This document shows, one piece after another, positions 46,273 through 53,743 of a stretch of DNA of 60,811 nt (the stretch's first letter is position 1; every line of letters starts with the position of its first letter). The stretch is taken from positions 1 to 60,811 of the forward strand of contig NZ_JAPPRQ010000133.1 of the NCBI RefSeq assembly GCF_026719745.1, given 5' to 3'. The stretch comes from Clostridium sp. ZS2-4. Its GTDB lineage: Bacteria; Bacillota; Clostridia; Clostridiales; Clostridiaceae. The notes beneath the pieces were generated by a model, which had not been told where the DNA came from, ran no database searches, and saw nothing but the letters and a program-made list of their open reading frames with translations. The translations under genes and the position numbers were made by a program.

Positions 46273-47808
46273 ATGGCGGAAAAACAATTAACAAAGGAAG
46301 AAATTAAGCAAAGAAAATTAGAGGCCAAGCAAGAAGCTGAAATGAATAATCTTATTAAAGAGAGAAGACAAAAGTTATCTACTTTACAAGAAGCGGGGAA
46401 AGATCCTTTTGATGTATATAAAGTAGAAAGAACTCATACGACTGAACAGATTAAAGATAATTATGAGGAACTTGAAGGCAAAGCTGTAACTATAGCGGGC
46501 AGACTTATGTCTAAGAGAGTACATGGAAAAGCTGGGTTCTCTGATGTTCACGATAGATATGGCAAAATGCAGTTATACATAAAGATAGATAATGTTGGAG
46601 AAGAAAAATTAAAAGAATACAAGACTTTTGATATTGGTGATTTTGTATCAATAACAGGTACAGTATTTAAAACTAAAACAGAAGAAGTTACTATTCAAAT
46701 AAAAGATTTTCAACTTTTGACAAAATCTTTAAAGCCACTTCCAGAGAAATTCCATGGACTAAAAGACCCAGATTTAAGATATAGACAAAGATATATAGAT
46801 CTAGTAATGAATCAGGAAGCAAGACAAACACTTATGAAGAGAACAGCTATCATAAAAGCTATGAGAGAGTTTTTGGATAATAGAGATTTTATAGAAGTAG
46901 AGACACCGTCACTTTCACCTATAGCTGGTGGTGCTGCGGCTAAACCATTCATAACACATCATAATGCATTAGATGTTGATATGTACCTAAGAATAGCGCC
47001 AGAGTTATATTTAAAAAGACTTATAGTAGGTGGATTTGAAAAGGTATATGAAATAGGTAAAAACTTCAGAAATGAAGGTATAGATATAAGACATAATCCA
47101 GAGTTTACTTCTATAGAATTATATGAAGCATATTCTGATTATAACGATATGATGGAAATTACTGAAAATATGGTAGCTTATATTTGTGAAAAAGTTAATG
47201 GAACAACTAAGGTTGTGTATGAAGGTGCTGAAATAGACTTTGCTCCACCATGGAGAAGACTGACTATGGTAGATGCAGTTAAAGAATATGCTGATGTTGA
47301 TTTTAATGAAATAAAATCAACTGAAGAAGCTAGAGAATTAGCTAAAGAAAAGGGATTAGAACTTAAAAAAGAACTTAAGGATTGCACAAAGGGAGATATT
47401 TTAGTAGCTTTCTTTGAGGAATATGCAGAAGAAAAATTAATGCAGCCTACTTTTATATGTGATTATCCAGTAGAGAATTCACCTCTTACTAAGAAAAAGA
47501 GAGGTAATGAAGAATTAACTGAGAGATTTGAAGGTTTTGTATATGGTAGAGAACTTTGCAATGCATATTCAGAATTAAATGATCCGATAGTTCAAAAGGA
47601 AAGATTCCTTCAACAATTAAGAGAAAGAGAACTTGGTGATGATGAAGCATATATGATGGATGATGATTTCATAAATGCTTTAGAAATCGGTATGCCTCCA
47701 ACAGGTGGTATGGGAATGGGAATAGACAGACTTGTAATGTTCTTAACGGATTCTCATTCAATAAGAGATGTTATATTATTCCCAACAATGAAACCAACAA
47801 AACAATAA
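46273..47808 (+). CDS. lysS: Lysyl-tRNA synthetase, class II
   Basis: 511 residues. The anticodon-binding OB domain (about 70-165) is followed by the class II core with motif 2 [24 protein letters not shown] and motif 3 [26 protein letters not shown]. The enzyme charges tRNA-Lys. The last codons (after PTMKPT) are supplied by the integrated element: the 17-bp direct repeat lies at 47782-47798, and the reading frame continues K-Q-stop, whereas the displaced host copy at 56551 would read K-stop. Its original terminator now lies at 56581. Function should be intact. Confidence 0.97.
   Translation: MAEKQLTKEEIKQRKLEAKQEAEMNNLIKERRQKLSTLQEAGKDPFDVYKVERTHTTEQIKDNYEELEGKAVTIAGRLMSKRVHGKAGFSDVHDRYGKMQLYIKIDNVGEEKLKEYKTFDIGDFVSITGTVFKTKTEEVTIQIKDFQLLTKSLKPLPEKFHGLKDPDLRYRQRYIDLVMNQEARQTLMKRTAIIKAMREFLDNRDFIEVETPSLSPIAGGAAAKPFITHHNALDVDMYLRIAPELYLKRLIVGGFEKVYEIGKNFRNEGIDIRHNPEFTSIELYEAYSDYNDMMEITENMVAYICEKVNGTTKVVYEGAEIDFAPPWRRLTMVDAVKEYADVDFNEIKSTEEARELAKEKGLELKKELKDCTKGDILVAFFEEYAEEKLMQPTFICDYPVENSPLTKKKRGNEELTERFEGFVYGRELCNAYSELNDPIVQKERFLQQLRERELGDDEAYMMDDDFINALEIGMPPTGGMGMGIDRLVMFLTDSHSIRDVILFPTMKPTKQ
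47782..47798 (+). repeat. attL core (direct repeat in lysS)
   Basis: CCAACAATGAAACCAAC, identical to 56551-56567. It encodes the PTMKPT end of LysS. Similarity continues imperfectly for about 10 bp downstream of both copies (AAAACAATAA and TAAATAAAAA). Confidence 0.92.
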
Positions 47809-47847
47809 GTTTAGTAAAATTAAGGGTTTTATCGGTTGAAATGCAAA

Positions 47848-47893
47848 ATTTACAACCGATTTACGACCAAATAAAGAGAACACGTTCAAATAG
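47848..47893 (+). promoter_or_regulatory. Left-end arm-type repeats and inverted motif
   Basis: ATTTACAACC (47848-47857) and ATTTACGACC (47859-47868) are 11 bp apart and resemble three ATTACGAC copies at the right end. TAAAGAGAACACGTTCAAA (47872-47890) is the reverse complement, with one mismatch, of 55118-55136 at the int promoter. They are likely binding sites for Int or another element protein. Confidence 0.55.
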
Positions 47894-47927
47894 AATCTCT
47901 TGAAAAAAGGAGATTCTATTTTTTTAG
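47889..47927 (+). terminator. New terminator behind lysS, supplied by the element
   Basis: AATAGAATCTC (47889-47899) pairs with GAGATTCTATT (47910-47920), followed by TTTTT. It replaces the displaced host terminator and insulates the element from lysS transcription. Confidence 0.85.
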
Positions 47928-47996
47928 TATTACGTGGAGGTTTGTATTGCGAATGTAGCGCACTAATTTTATAATTGAATTCAGGATGGCTTTAAT

Positions 47997-48059
47997 ATGA
48001 ATAAAACAATTTCAATGAGTATTAGAGTTAGTGAAGAAGAATTAGATATATTAAAGTAA
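47997..48059 (+). pseudogene. Truncated ribbon-helix-helix protein remnant
   Basis: A 20-codon frame reads MNKTISMSIRVSEEELDILK and then stops (TAA 48057). The sequence is the beta strand and first helix of an RHH antitoxin or repressor (pattern SIRVSEEELDIL). In-frame codons after the stop (AVRLETSK) continue plausibly as helix 2, so it looks like a decayed gene. No good ribosome site and no toxin partner are visible. Confidence 0.45.
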
Positions 48060-48139
48060 GCGGTTAGATTAGAAACGTCTAAGATTATTTTTCAAAATGG
48101 GAACTCTCAAAATACAAAACAAAGCGGAGGATTACATTT

Positions 48140-50005
48140 ATGAAGAGAATAGATATAATTAATAAAATTGGAGATAGGTATCATATTGGTAATACAGAGA
48201 CAGGCGAATTTAGCTATGCGCAAGCACTAAAGAGTGTAGGGAAAGATATTAAGGATTATCAAAAAGGAAAGACGGGAACAAAACATCAGTTTTTAGATAT
48301 AAGATTTGAGAATGAAAGACTTGTAATATTGATTGAATGTAAAAATAAATTTAGTAAATGGGATGCAGCTAAAATTCGAGAACAGTTACAAGATTATGTA
48401 AGATTTGAAAAAGCCTATTCTGATAAAAAAATTGTTGCAATTTTGGCTGAAACGGACGGAGAGGATATTTGGGTTTGGTATGGGCAATCTGTAATTATTG
48501 ATGAAGAGCATAGAGATGCAACTGAAAAAAATTTAAAAACTTTTGAAGAATATGAGGAGTTATGTTTTGGAAAAGTAAATGATAAAATTAAAATTGTTGA
48601 TTCGATTAAATCGTTAAATGAAAAACTTCATTCAGATGGAATAAATGAAAAGTTGAGAAGCCAATTTGTAGGAACATGTTTGTTGGCATTAAAGAATGGA
48701 TTAGTATATAAAGATATAAAGAAATCCATAGACCCTAAAACTGGTAAAGACTTAATGCCAGAAACTATTGTAATTAATAATATTAAAAATATTCTTGAAG
48801 GGCTTCTTACGAAAAGTGGTAGTATAAATAAGGCATCCAAACTTGCCATATTAAATAATAAGGTTCTTGATGACCAAGATGTATCGAGCTTAACGTATGA
48901 AGAAATTAAAGATATTCTGTTGTTTATCGATGAAAATGTTGTACCTTATATAAATGATAAAAATACAGCTGGTCAAGACTTACTAAATCTCTTTTTTACA
49001 ACATTTAATAAGTATGTAGGAAAATCAGATAAAAATCAGGCTTTCACACCTGACCACATATGTGATTTTATGAGCAAAGTAGTTGGAGTAAACAAAAATT
49101 CAAAAGTTCTTGACCCATGTTGTGGGAGCGGAGCATTTTTGGTAAGAGCAATGACAGACGCTATGGATGACTGTGATACAGAAGAGGAAAGAGATGAAGT
49201 TAAACGTAATCAAATATTTGGGATAGAGTACGAAGAAGGCGCCTTTGGATTATCGTCTACTAATATGTTAATACATGGGGATGGAAATTCAAATGTTGTT
49301 CAAGACTCAATGTTTAACAGAGGAAAATGGATTGAAGACAATGATATAAATATAGTTTTAATGAATCCGCCTTATAATGCAACCAAAAAGTGCTGTGATT
49401 CTGAATATACAAAAAAATGGGATGCAAAAAAGAAAGAAGACCCATCAAAGGGGTTTCATTTCGTAGAATGGGTCGCACAACATGTGTCGAATAATTGCAA
49501 AATGGCAGTTCTTCTTCCAATGCAGGCGGCAATAGGAAATTCTGGTGATGTAAAAGATTTTAAAAAGAAGATGCTTGAAAATTATACATTGGAAGCAGTT
49601 TTTTCATTACCTAGAGAGATGTTCTATCCAGGAGCAGCAGCAGTTGCTTGTTGCATGATTTTTGATTTATCACAAAAACATGAGCGTTCTAATAAGGATA
49701 CTTTTTTTGGATATTTTACGGATGATAAGTTTATCAAACGCAAGGGACTAGGCAGAATAGAGAAAACTGATTCAAACAATAACAGTTTATGGGTCGCAAC
49801 CGAAAAAATGTGGCTTGATTTGTATAAAAACAAAAAAGTAGTCCCAGGTTTATCTGTGATGCATAAGGTAACGTGGCAAGATGAATGGTTAGCAGAAGCA
49901 TATATGGAGACAGATTACACAACTTTAACTACAGATGATTTTCAAACTACCTTAAATAATTATTTAGCATATCTTGTTAAGGATGGAAAAGTAAATGAAG
50001 CTTAA
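48140..50005 (+). CDS. BcgI-like restriction-modification subunit A (nuclease plus adenine methyltransferase)
   Basis: 621 residues. The N-terminal domain has a PD-(D/E)xK nuclease pattern, Asp53 in HQFLDIRF and Glu66-x-Lys68 in IECKNKF. A helical region (about 175-300) resembles HsdM N-terminal domains. The N6-adenine methyltransferase has SAM motif LDPCCGSGAFLVRAM (325-331 core) and catalytic NPPY (409-412). One polypeptide with cleavage and methylation followed by a specificity gene is the layout of type IIB BcgI-like systems, which cut on both sides of their site. Start ATG 48140; it overlaps the specificity gene by 11 nt. A type I HsdM without HsdR is less likely because of the nuclease motif. 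It is cargo of the element. Confidence 0.82.
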   Translation: MKRIDIINKIGDRYHIGNTETGEFSYAQALKSVGKDIKDYQKGKTGTKHQFLDIRFENERLVILIECKNKFSKWDAAKIREQLQDYVRFEKAYSDKKIVAILAETDGEDIWVWYGQSVIIDEEHRDATEKNLKTFEEYEELCFGKVNDKIKIVDSIKSLNEKLHSDGINEKLRSQFVGTCLLALKNGLVYKDIKKSIDPKTGKDLMPETIVINNIKNILEGLLTKSGSINKASKLAILNNKVLDDQDVSSLTYEEIKDILLFIDENVVPYINDKNTAGQDLLNLFFTTFNKYVGKSDKNQAFTPDHICDFMSKVVGVNKNSKVLDPCCGSGAFLVRAMTDAMDDCDTEEERDEVKRNQIFGIEYEEGAFGLSSTNMLIHGDGNSNVVQDSMFNRGKWIEDNDINIVLMNPPYNATKKCCDSEYTKKWDAKKKEDPSKGFHFVEWVAQHVSNNCKMAVLLPMQAAIGNSGDVKDFKKKMLENYTLEAVFSLPREMFYPGAAAVACCMIFDLSQKHERSNKDTFFGYFTDDKFIKRKGLGRIEKTDSNNNSLWVATEKMWLDLYKNKKVVPGLSVMHKVTWQDEWLAEAYMETDYTTLTTDDFQTTLNNYLAYLVKDGKVNEA

Positions 50006-51125
50006 TATTAATGAATGGAAAGAATTCAAGGTATCTTTAATATTAACCATCATGAATGGTAAAGGAATAACAAAACAAGAAATAGAGAATCATGAGGGCG
50101 AAATTAATGTTGTTCAAAGCGGTGAAGATAATAATGGAGTGTTAGGAAAAATAGATTTAGACTATTGTAAAGAAATGGGGTATACATATACAGAAAAACC
50201 TTGTTTAACAGTTGCTAGAAGTGGCTCTGCTGGGTTTGTTTCATTTCAGGTAGAAGGATGTGTGGTTGGCGATTCTGCAAAAATTTTATTATTGGATGAT
50301 TCAATTGCAACTACAAATAGATATTTATTTATTAAAACACTTTTAACGGCTAATAGATTTAAATATGCGTATGGGAGAAAAGTTACAGAAACAAATTATA
50401 TGAATGATGTTATTAAACTACCAGTTGTTAAAAATGAGGATGGAACCTATTTGATAGATACAAATAAAAAGTATTCGAATGATGGGTATGTTCCTGATTG
50501 GGATTGGATGAATTCATATATAGAATCATTAAATAATACGCCGCTAACAACTACAATTTTGCCAGAAAATGCATTGAGTTTAGATACAAGCACATGGAAA
50601 GAATTCTATTTACATAAATTATTTGATACAAAAATGGGAAACGGAATAGATGCACAAAACACAACAACAGATGAGCCTAAATATAATTATGTATCTCGTA
50701 ATAGTAATGGAAATGGAGTTGTCGGATATGTAGATGAAATAGAAGGGGAAGAGCCTTTTCCTGCTGGGGCAATGTCTTTAGCACTCGGAGGAAGCTTTTT
50801 GGGTTCTTGTTTTATGCAGACAGCTCCATTTTATACTGCTCAAAACGTTGGAATATTACAAGAGAGAGAAAACCTATCATCATATGTAAAATTGTTCATA
50901 GCAACTCTTATTAGAAATGAATGTAAAATAAAATATCAAGCATTTGGAAGAGAACTGAATGCTCATTTTAGAAAAGATTTTACAATAAAATTGCCAGTGA
51001 AAAAGAATTCAACAGGGTGTGTAATAGATAAAGAAAGCAAGTATTCAGATGATGGGCATATGCCAGACTGGGAATGGATAGAGGAATACATGAAATCACT
51101 ACCATATAGCGATAGGATAAAATAA
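49995..51125 (+). CDS. BcgI-like restriction-modification subunit B (specificity)
   Basis: 376 residues made of two related halves. Each opens with a target-recognition start (INEWKEFKVSLILTIMNGKGIT, then TSTWKEFYLHKLFDTKMGNGID) and closes with a nearly repeated hinge (YSNDGYVPDWDWMNSYIESL and YSDDGHMPDWEWIEEYMKSL). This two-TRD plan reads a bipartite DNA target, as HsdS or BcgI-B do. The predicted site cannot be deduced. Translation starts at ATG 49995 inside the end of subunit A, indicating coupling. It is followed by a terminator facing the convergent regulator. Confidence 0.85.
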   Translation: MKLNINEWKEFKVSLILTIMNGKGITKQEIENHEGEINVVQSGEDNNGVLGKIDLDYCKEMGYTYTEKPCLTVARSGSAGFVSFQVEGCVVGDSAKILLLDDSIATTNRYLFIKTLLTANRFKYAYGRKVTETNYMNDVIKLPVVKNEDGTYLIDTNKKYSNDGYVPDWDWMNSYIESLNNTPLTTTILPENALSLDTSTWKEFYLHKLFDTKMGNGIDAQNTTTDEPKYNYVSRNSNGNGVVGYVDEIEGEEPFPAGAMSLALGGSFLGSCFMQTAPFYTAQNVGILQERENLSSYVKLFIATLIRNECKIKYQAFGRELNAHFRKDFTIKLPVKKNSTGCVIDKESKYSDDGHMPDWEWIEEYMKSLPYSDRIK

Positions 51126-51136
51126 TTAGCAGTAGA

Positions 51137-51168
51137 GACTACCTTAATCAGTAGTCTTTTTTTTATTT
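51137..51168. terminator. Terminator between restriction-modification genes and regulator
   Basis: AGACTAC (51137-51143) pairs with GTAGTCT (51152-51158), followed by TTTTTTT. It lies 11 bp after the specificity gene and just before the end of the convergent gene at 51173. Confidence 0.75.
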
Positions 51169-51172
51169 TATA

Positions 51173-51763
51173 TTACCAAATACCAGTATAAGTTTTTCCG
51201 GTGTTACTTACATAAAAGTTGTCATCATATTCTGAAAAATGTTCAATTAGATAGTTACCAATAATTAATGATATAAGTTGATTAGTTTTTATACCAGTTA
51301 TTTTTGAAATATCCTGCAAGCGGTATGTGAATTGTTTGGATAGTGGTATGGAGTATTGTTTAGTATTAGGTAAAATGTCGTTATATTCGGAAGAACATTC
51401 TATGTCAAATGAAGCTAGTTTTTCAATTATGCCAATGTGAAGAAGATTGTTTACAATAATATTTGTTTTGGTTTCATATATTTGTTTTAGGTTATAGATG
51501 CCGTTATATATGTATTCAGCAACTTCCATAGAATAATGTTTTGGTTTTTTTTCTTTACCATAAGAATCCGAAGTGCCAAATGTATCTTTGAATTTGCAAT
51601 TCTTGTAATTGGCTTCGAAGTTTGGTTTATCTAATTCAAATGAATGTAATTGTTCAGTTAATAAAAATCGAATTATTGTTTGAATAGGAAGATTTAAAGA
51701 TGATGCGTAACGATTGAGGTTGGTGTATGTGTTTAATGAGATTGTAAAATTTAGTTTATACAT
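51173..51763 (-). CDS. Putative regulator with three ribbon-helix-helix-like units
   Basis: 196 residues from ATG 51763, behind AGAGGAG. I recognise no named family. Three segments repeat a short beta strand, a helix, a turn and a second helix: about 3-40 (LNFTISLNTYTNLNRYASSL..IIRFLLTEQL), 75-115 (KHYSMEVAEYIYNGIYNLKQ..IIVNNLLHIG) and 135-178 (KQYSIPLSKQFTYRLQDISK..LISLIIGNYL). Each resembles a ribbon-helix-helix half-unit, so the chain may act as a DNA-binding repressor. It is transcribed against the mobility genes. An 8-bp dyad overlaps its probable promoter, consistent with autoregulation and control of the divergent genes. The functional claim is inference. Confidence 0.65.
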   Translation of the reverse strand: MYKLNFTISLNTYTNLNRYASSLNLPIQTIIRFLLTEQLHSFELDKPNFEANYKNCKFKDTFGTSDSYGKEKKPKHYSMEVAEYIYNGIYNLKQIYETKTNIIVNNLLHIGIIEKLASFDIECSSEYNDILPNTKQYSIPLSKQFTYRLQDISKITGIKTNQLISLIIGNYLIEHFSEYDDNFYVSNTGKTYTGIW

Positions 51764-51780
51764 AAAAAAACTCCTCTACT

Positions 51781-51818
51781 TTTAGTCTTATTTTACAAGT
51801 TTTAGACTAAAAAGTAAA
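51781..51818 (-). promoter_or_regulatory. Promoter with overlapping dyad for the RHH-like regulator
   Basis: On the - strand TTTACT (51813-51818), 17-bp spacer, TAAAAT (51790-51795). The dyad TTTAGTCT (51781-51788) and AGACTAAA (51804-51811) covers spacer and start region. A protein bound there would block this promoter. Confidence 0.5.
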
Positions 51819-51969
51819 GGACATATAAAAAAGTTATATGAGCATATAAAAAGAAAAGCTGAACATGTATTAAAAACAATAATGCTCTATGAATAATGAA
51901 AAATATGATTAAATATAAGTACAGCGAGCGAGTAAGGTGGGACGCCACCAAAGAAGGGAAAATGTTGTT

Positions 51970-52236
51970 ATGCATTTAGTGGGACTAAATTATACGACTA
52001 ACGCCAATGGAGGTAAGAATACAACATTGCAAGTCACAGATGAATTCAACATGTATTATTCCAATGCAGAAGCTGGAAGAGGATGCATGGGTGTTAAAGT
52101 TGATTCAATATATGTAGGTGACATTGATTGTTCTGGACTAAAGATTGGTATGGATATCGATATTCTTTACGATAAAGCTATCACGACAGCAAGGGGAACA
52201 TTTCAGCCAATCAAGAGAATTGATATTTTGAAGTAA
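51970..52236 (+). CDS. Small element protein of unknown function
   Basis: 88 residues from ATG 51970, the preferred start; the frame is open upstream to 51937 but no ribosome site supports it. The protein reads MHLVGLNYTTNANGGKNTTLQ and later EAGRGCMGVKVDSIYVGDIDCSGLKIGMDIDILYDKAITTARGTFQ. It is predicted to be beta-rich, small and soluble, of a size like ssDNA-binding or accessory replication proteins. I do not recognise a family; the comparison is only structural. A hairpin (GGTGG/CCACC near 51936) precedes it and a 12-bp dyad follows. It opens the mobility module. Confidence 0.65.
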   Translation: MHLVGLNYTTNANGGKNTTLQVTDEFNMYYSNAEAGRGCMGVKVDSIYVGDIDCSGLKIGMDIDILYDKAITTARGTFQPIKRIDILK

Positions 52237-52247
52237 CTATAACCAAC

Positions 52248-52279
52248 GCATGCTAACATGAGATTCAATGTTAGCATGC
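52248..52279. repeat. 12-bp inverted repeat between two element genes
   Basis: GCATGCTAACAT (52248-52259) is exactly complementary to 52268-52279, with an 8-nt loop. No T tract follows, so it is more likely a binding site or RNA-processing hairpin than a terminator. Confidence 0.65.
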
Positions 52280-52305
52280 ACATTTAAAGAAATGGAGGAT
52301 ATACG

Positions 52306-52875
52306 ATGATAAATTTAATTTTAGTATTAATCTGCTTTTTAGGATTAGGCTTAGCAATTGAGAAAATGATGCATATGGATTATGATGTGACAGGTGTTAC
52401 TATGGCATTGAAGCAAGATGTAATGAAGTTTGTTAAAGCACTTTTTAGCGAGCAACAAATCAGGCATACTTTCGATATTACGATTGTTAATGATATAAAA
52501 GCGGTAACGAAGCCATATGCCAAGGCAGTCTTTCAAATAAAATTGGTAAACGATTTATTCAGGAATGTTCCAGTTGTCGGAATTCGATTTGTTCCAGATC
52601 ATGAATTAGAAGAAGCGGAATTGCAGGAACTCATGCGATTGTTACTTATCAAATTTAGGGAATATATGGCTTACTATGGATTAAATTGGGAAGTGTTTGT
52701 AACCTATTCGGTAGGCAGGGATTATGTAGATGTATACATTTATTATGCAGAATGGGAGTGTGACATGCATCCGTTTGCAAATGTGTATCGTCAGACAGTG
52801 CGACAGAAGAGTAATAAGTCTGGCGGAATTTTGCGTGATGAAGAATTAGAAGCAGAGTTAAAGCATGTTAATTAA
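52306..52875 (+). CDS. Membrane-anchored element protein of unknown function
   Basis: 189 residues. One N-terminal membrane helix (about 2-20, LILVLICFLGLGLAIEK) is followed by a soluble alpha/beta domain with HTFDITIVNDIKAV and WEVFVTYSVGRDYVDVYIYYAEWE. Start ATG 52306 follows TGGAGG. It overlaps the FtsK-like gene by 11 nt, so the two are translated together, and the anchored protein may place the ATPase at the membrane. I recognise no family. Confidence 0.7.
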   Translation: MINLILVLICFLGLGLAIEKMMHMDYDVTGVTMALKQDVMKFVKALFSEQQIRHTFDITIVNDIKAVTKPYAKAVFQIKLVNDLFRNVPVVGIRFVPDHELEEAELQELMRLLLIKFREYMAYYGLNWEVFVTYSVGRDYVDVYIYYAEWECDMHPFANVYRQTVRQKSNKSGGILRDEELEAELKHVN

Positions 52876-53572
52876 GCTTGGATATAGTATGGAATCTTGG
52901 AAAAATGGTGTAAAATCGCCATTTTTCTTGAATACAAATAAAGTACCACATATACTGTTATCTGGAATTACTGGCGGTGGAAAGACTGTGCTTGCGCAAA
53001 TGATTGTAAATCAGCTTTTGTCTGAAAATAAGTCTATCAGTATTTGCGATTTTAAAGCAGGTGGAGATTGGGTGGGTATTATTCCAAACTATGCAGAATA
53101 CACGGACTGTGATAAATTGCTAGATACTTTTTATAATTCTTTTGTTGATACGATTAAGCAAAAAAGTAAATCAGAGCAGTATCTTATTTTTGATGAGTTT
53201 AGTAGCTACGCATTAAGTAAAGACAATAAAGAATTTAAGGAATTAATGACAAAAATAAGCCATATTGCATTTATGGGAAGAAGTTTTGGATATAAATTGT
53301 TTTTTATATCACAACAGTTTAATAGTAAGGTTTTAGATACAGCCATACGAGAGCAATTCGGGATAAAGTTATATATGGGATCAACTATTTCAACTGAAAG
53401 TGCAGCTATGTTATTTCCTAACTGTGAGATTGATAAAAGTATACATCTTCCGAAATGCTGTGGTTATATTTCTATGCCAGAGAAAGATATTGATACTATT
53501 CAAATTCCATTTTTGAGCGAACCAGAAAAATTAAAACAATTATTAATTACAAAAGGAATGTTATACAGATAA
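52865..53572 (+). CDS. FtsK/HerA-like ATPase, short form
   Basis: 235 residues. Walker A is SGITGGGKT (34-41) in HILLSGITGGGKTVLAQMIVNQLL; the Walker B region is YLIFDEFSSYAL. IAFMGRSFGYKLFFISQQ and FGIKLYMGSTISTESAAMLF match the FtsK/SpoIIIE-HerA superfamily, as in the Orf21/TcpA coupling ATPases of Tn916-like elements. It is much shorter than those proteins and has no membrane helix of its own. It could pump or guide element DNA. The preceding gene may supply the membrane part. It ends just before the origin hairpins. Confidence 0.82.
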   Translation: MLIKLGYSMESWKNGVKSPFFLNTNKVPHILLSGITGGGKTVLAQMIVNQLLSENKSISICDFKAGGDWVGIIPNYAEYTDCDKLLDTFYNSFVDTIKQKSKSEQYLIFDEFSSYALSKDNKEFKELMTKISHIAFMGRSFGYKLFFISQQFNSKVLDTAIREQFGIKLYMGSTISTESAAMLFPNCEIDKSIHLPKCCGYISMPEKDIDTIQIPFLSEPEKLKQLLITKGMLYR

Positions 53573-53574
53573 TG

Positions 53575-53659
53575 TTCCGTCAAAGGGTGGCGATGGCGAA
53601 GCCGTAAGCCTGCCCTTTGACATAAGTGAGTGGCTAGTATTACCCACTCACTTCCGTAA
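53575..53659 (+). other. Candidate rolling-circle origin with nonanucleotide hairpin
   Basis: AAGTGAGTGG (53624-53633) pairs perfectly with CCACTCACTT (53644-53653), leaving the loop CTAGTATTAC. The loop contains TAGTATTAC (53635-53643), the NANTATTAC nick motif of circovirus and geminivirus origins; nicking would be expected between 53641 and 53642. A second long hairpin lies at 53579-53621 (GTCAAAGGG/CCCTTTGAC, inner GGCGAAGCC). CCGTAA occurs on both sides (53602-53607, 53654-53659) and CCGTCA at 53577, possible Rep-binding iterons. It is immediately upstream of rep. The motif and fold are seen directly; origin function is inference. Confidence 0.85.
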
Positions 53660-53743
53660 TTGTGATTTGATTTGTTAGTTGGCTTATATACTGACAGTAT
53701 TGGTCACATTATATTTGTGACTTTAGAAAGGTGTGTGATTAAA

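Noticed and set aside
48140-51125. Complete type I restriction system (HsdMSR)
   Set aside because: No HsdR-like translocase is present; the methyltransferase chain has its own nuclease motif, favouring the BcgI-like layout.
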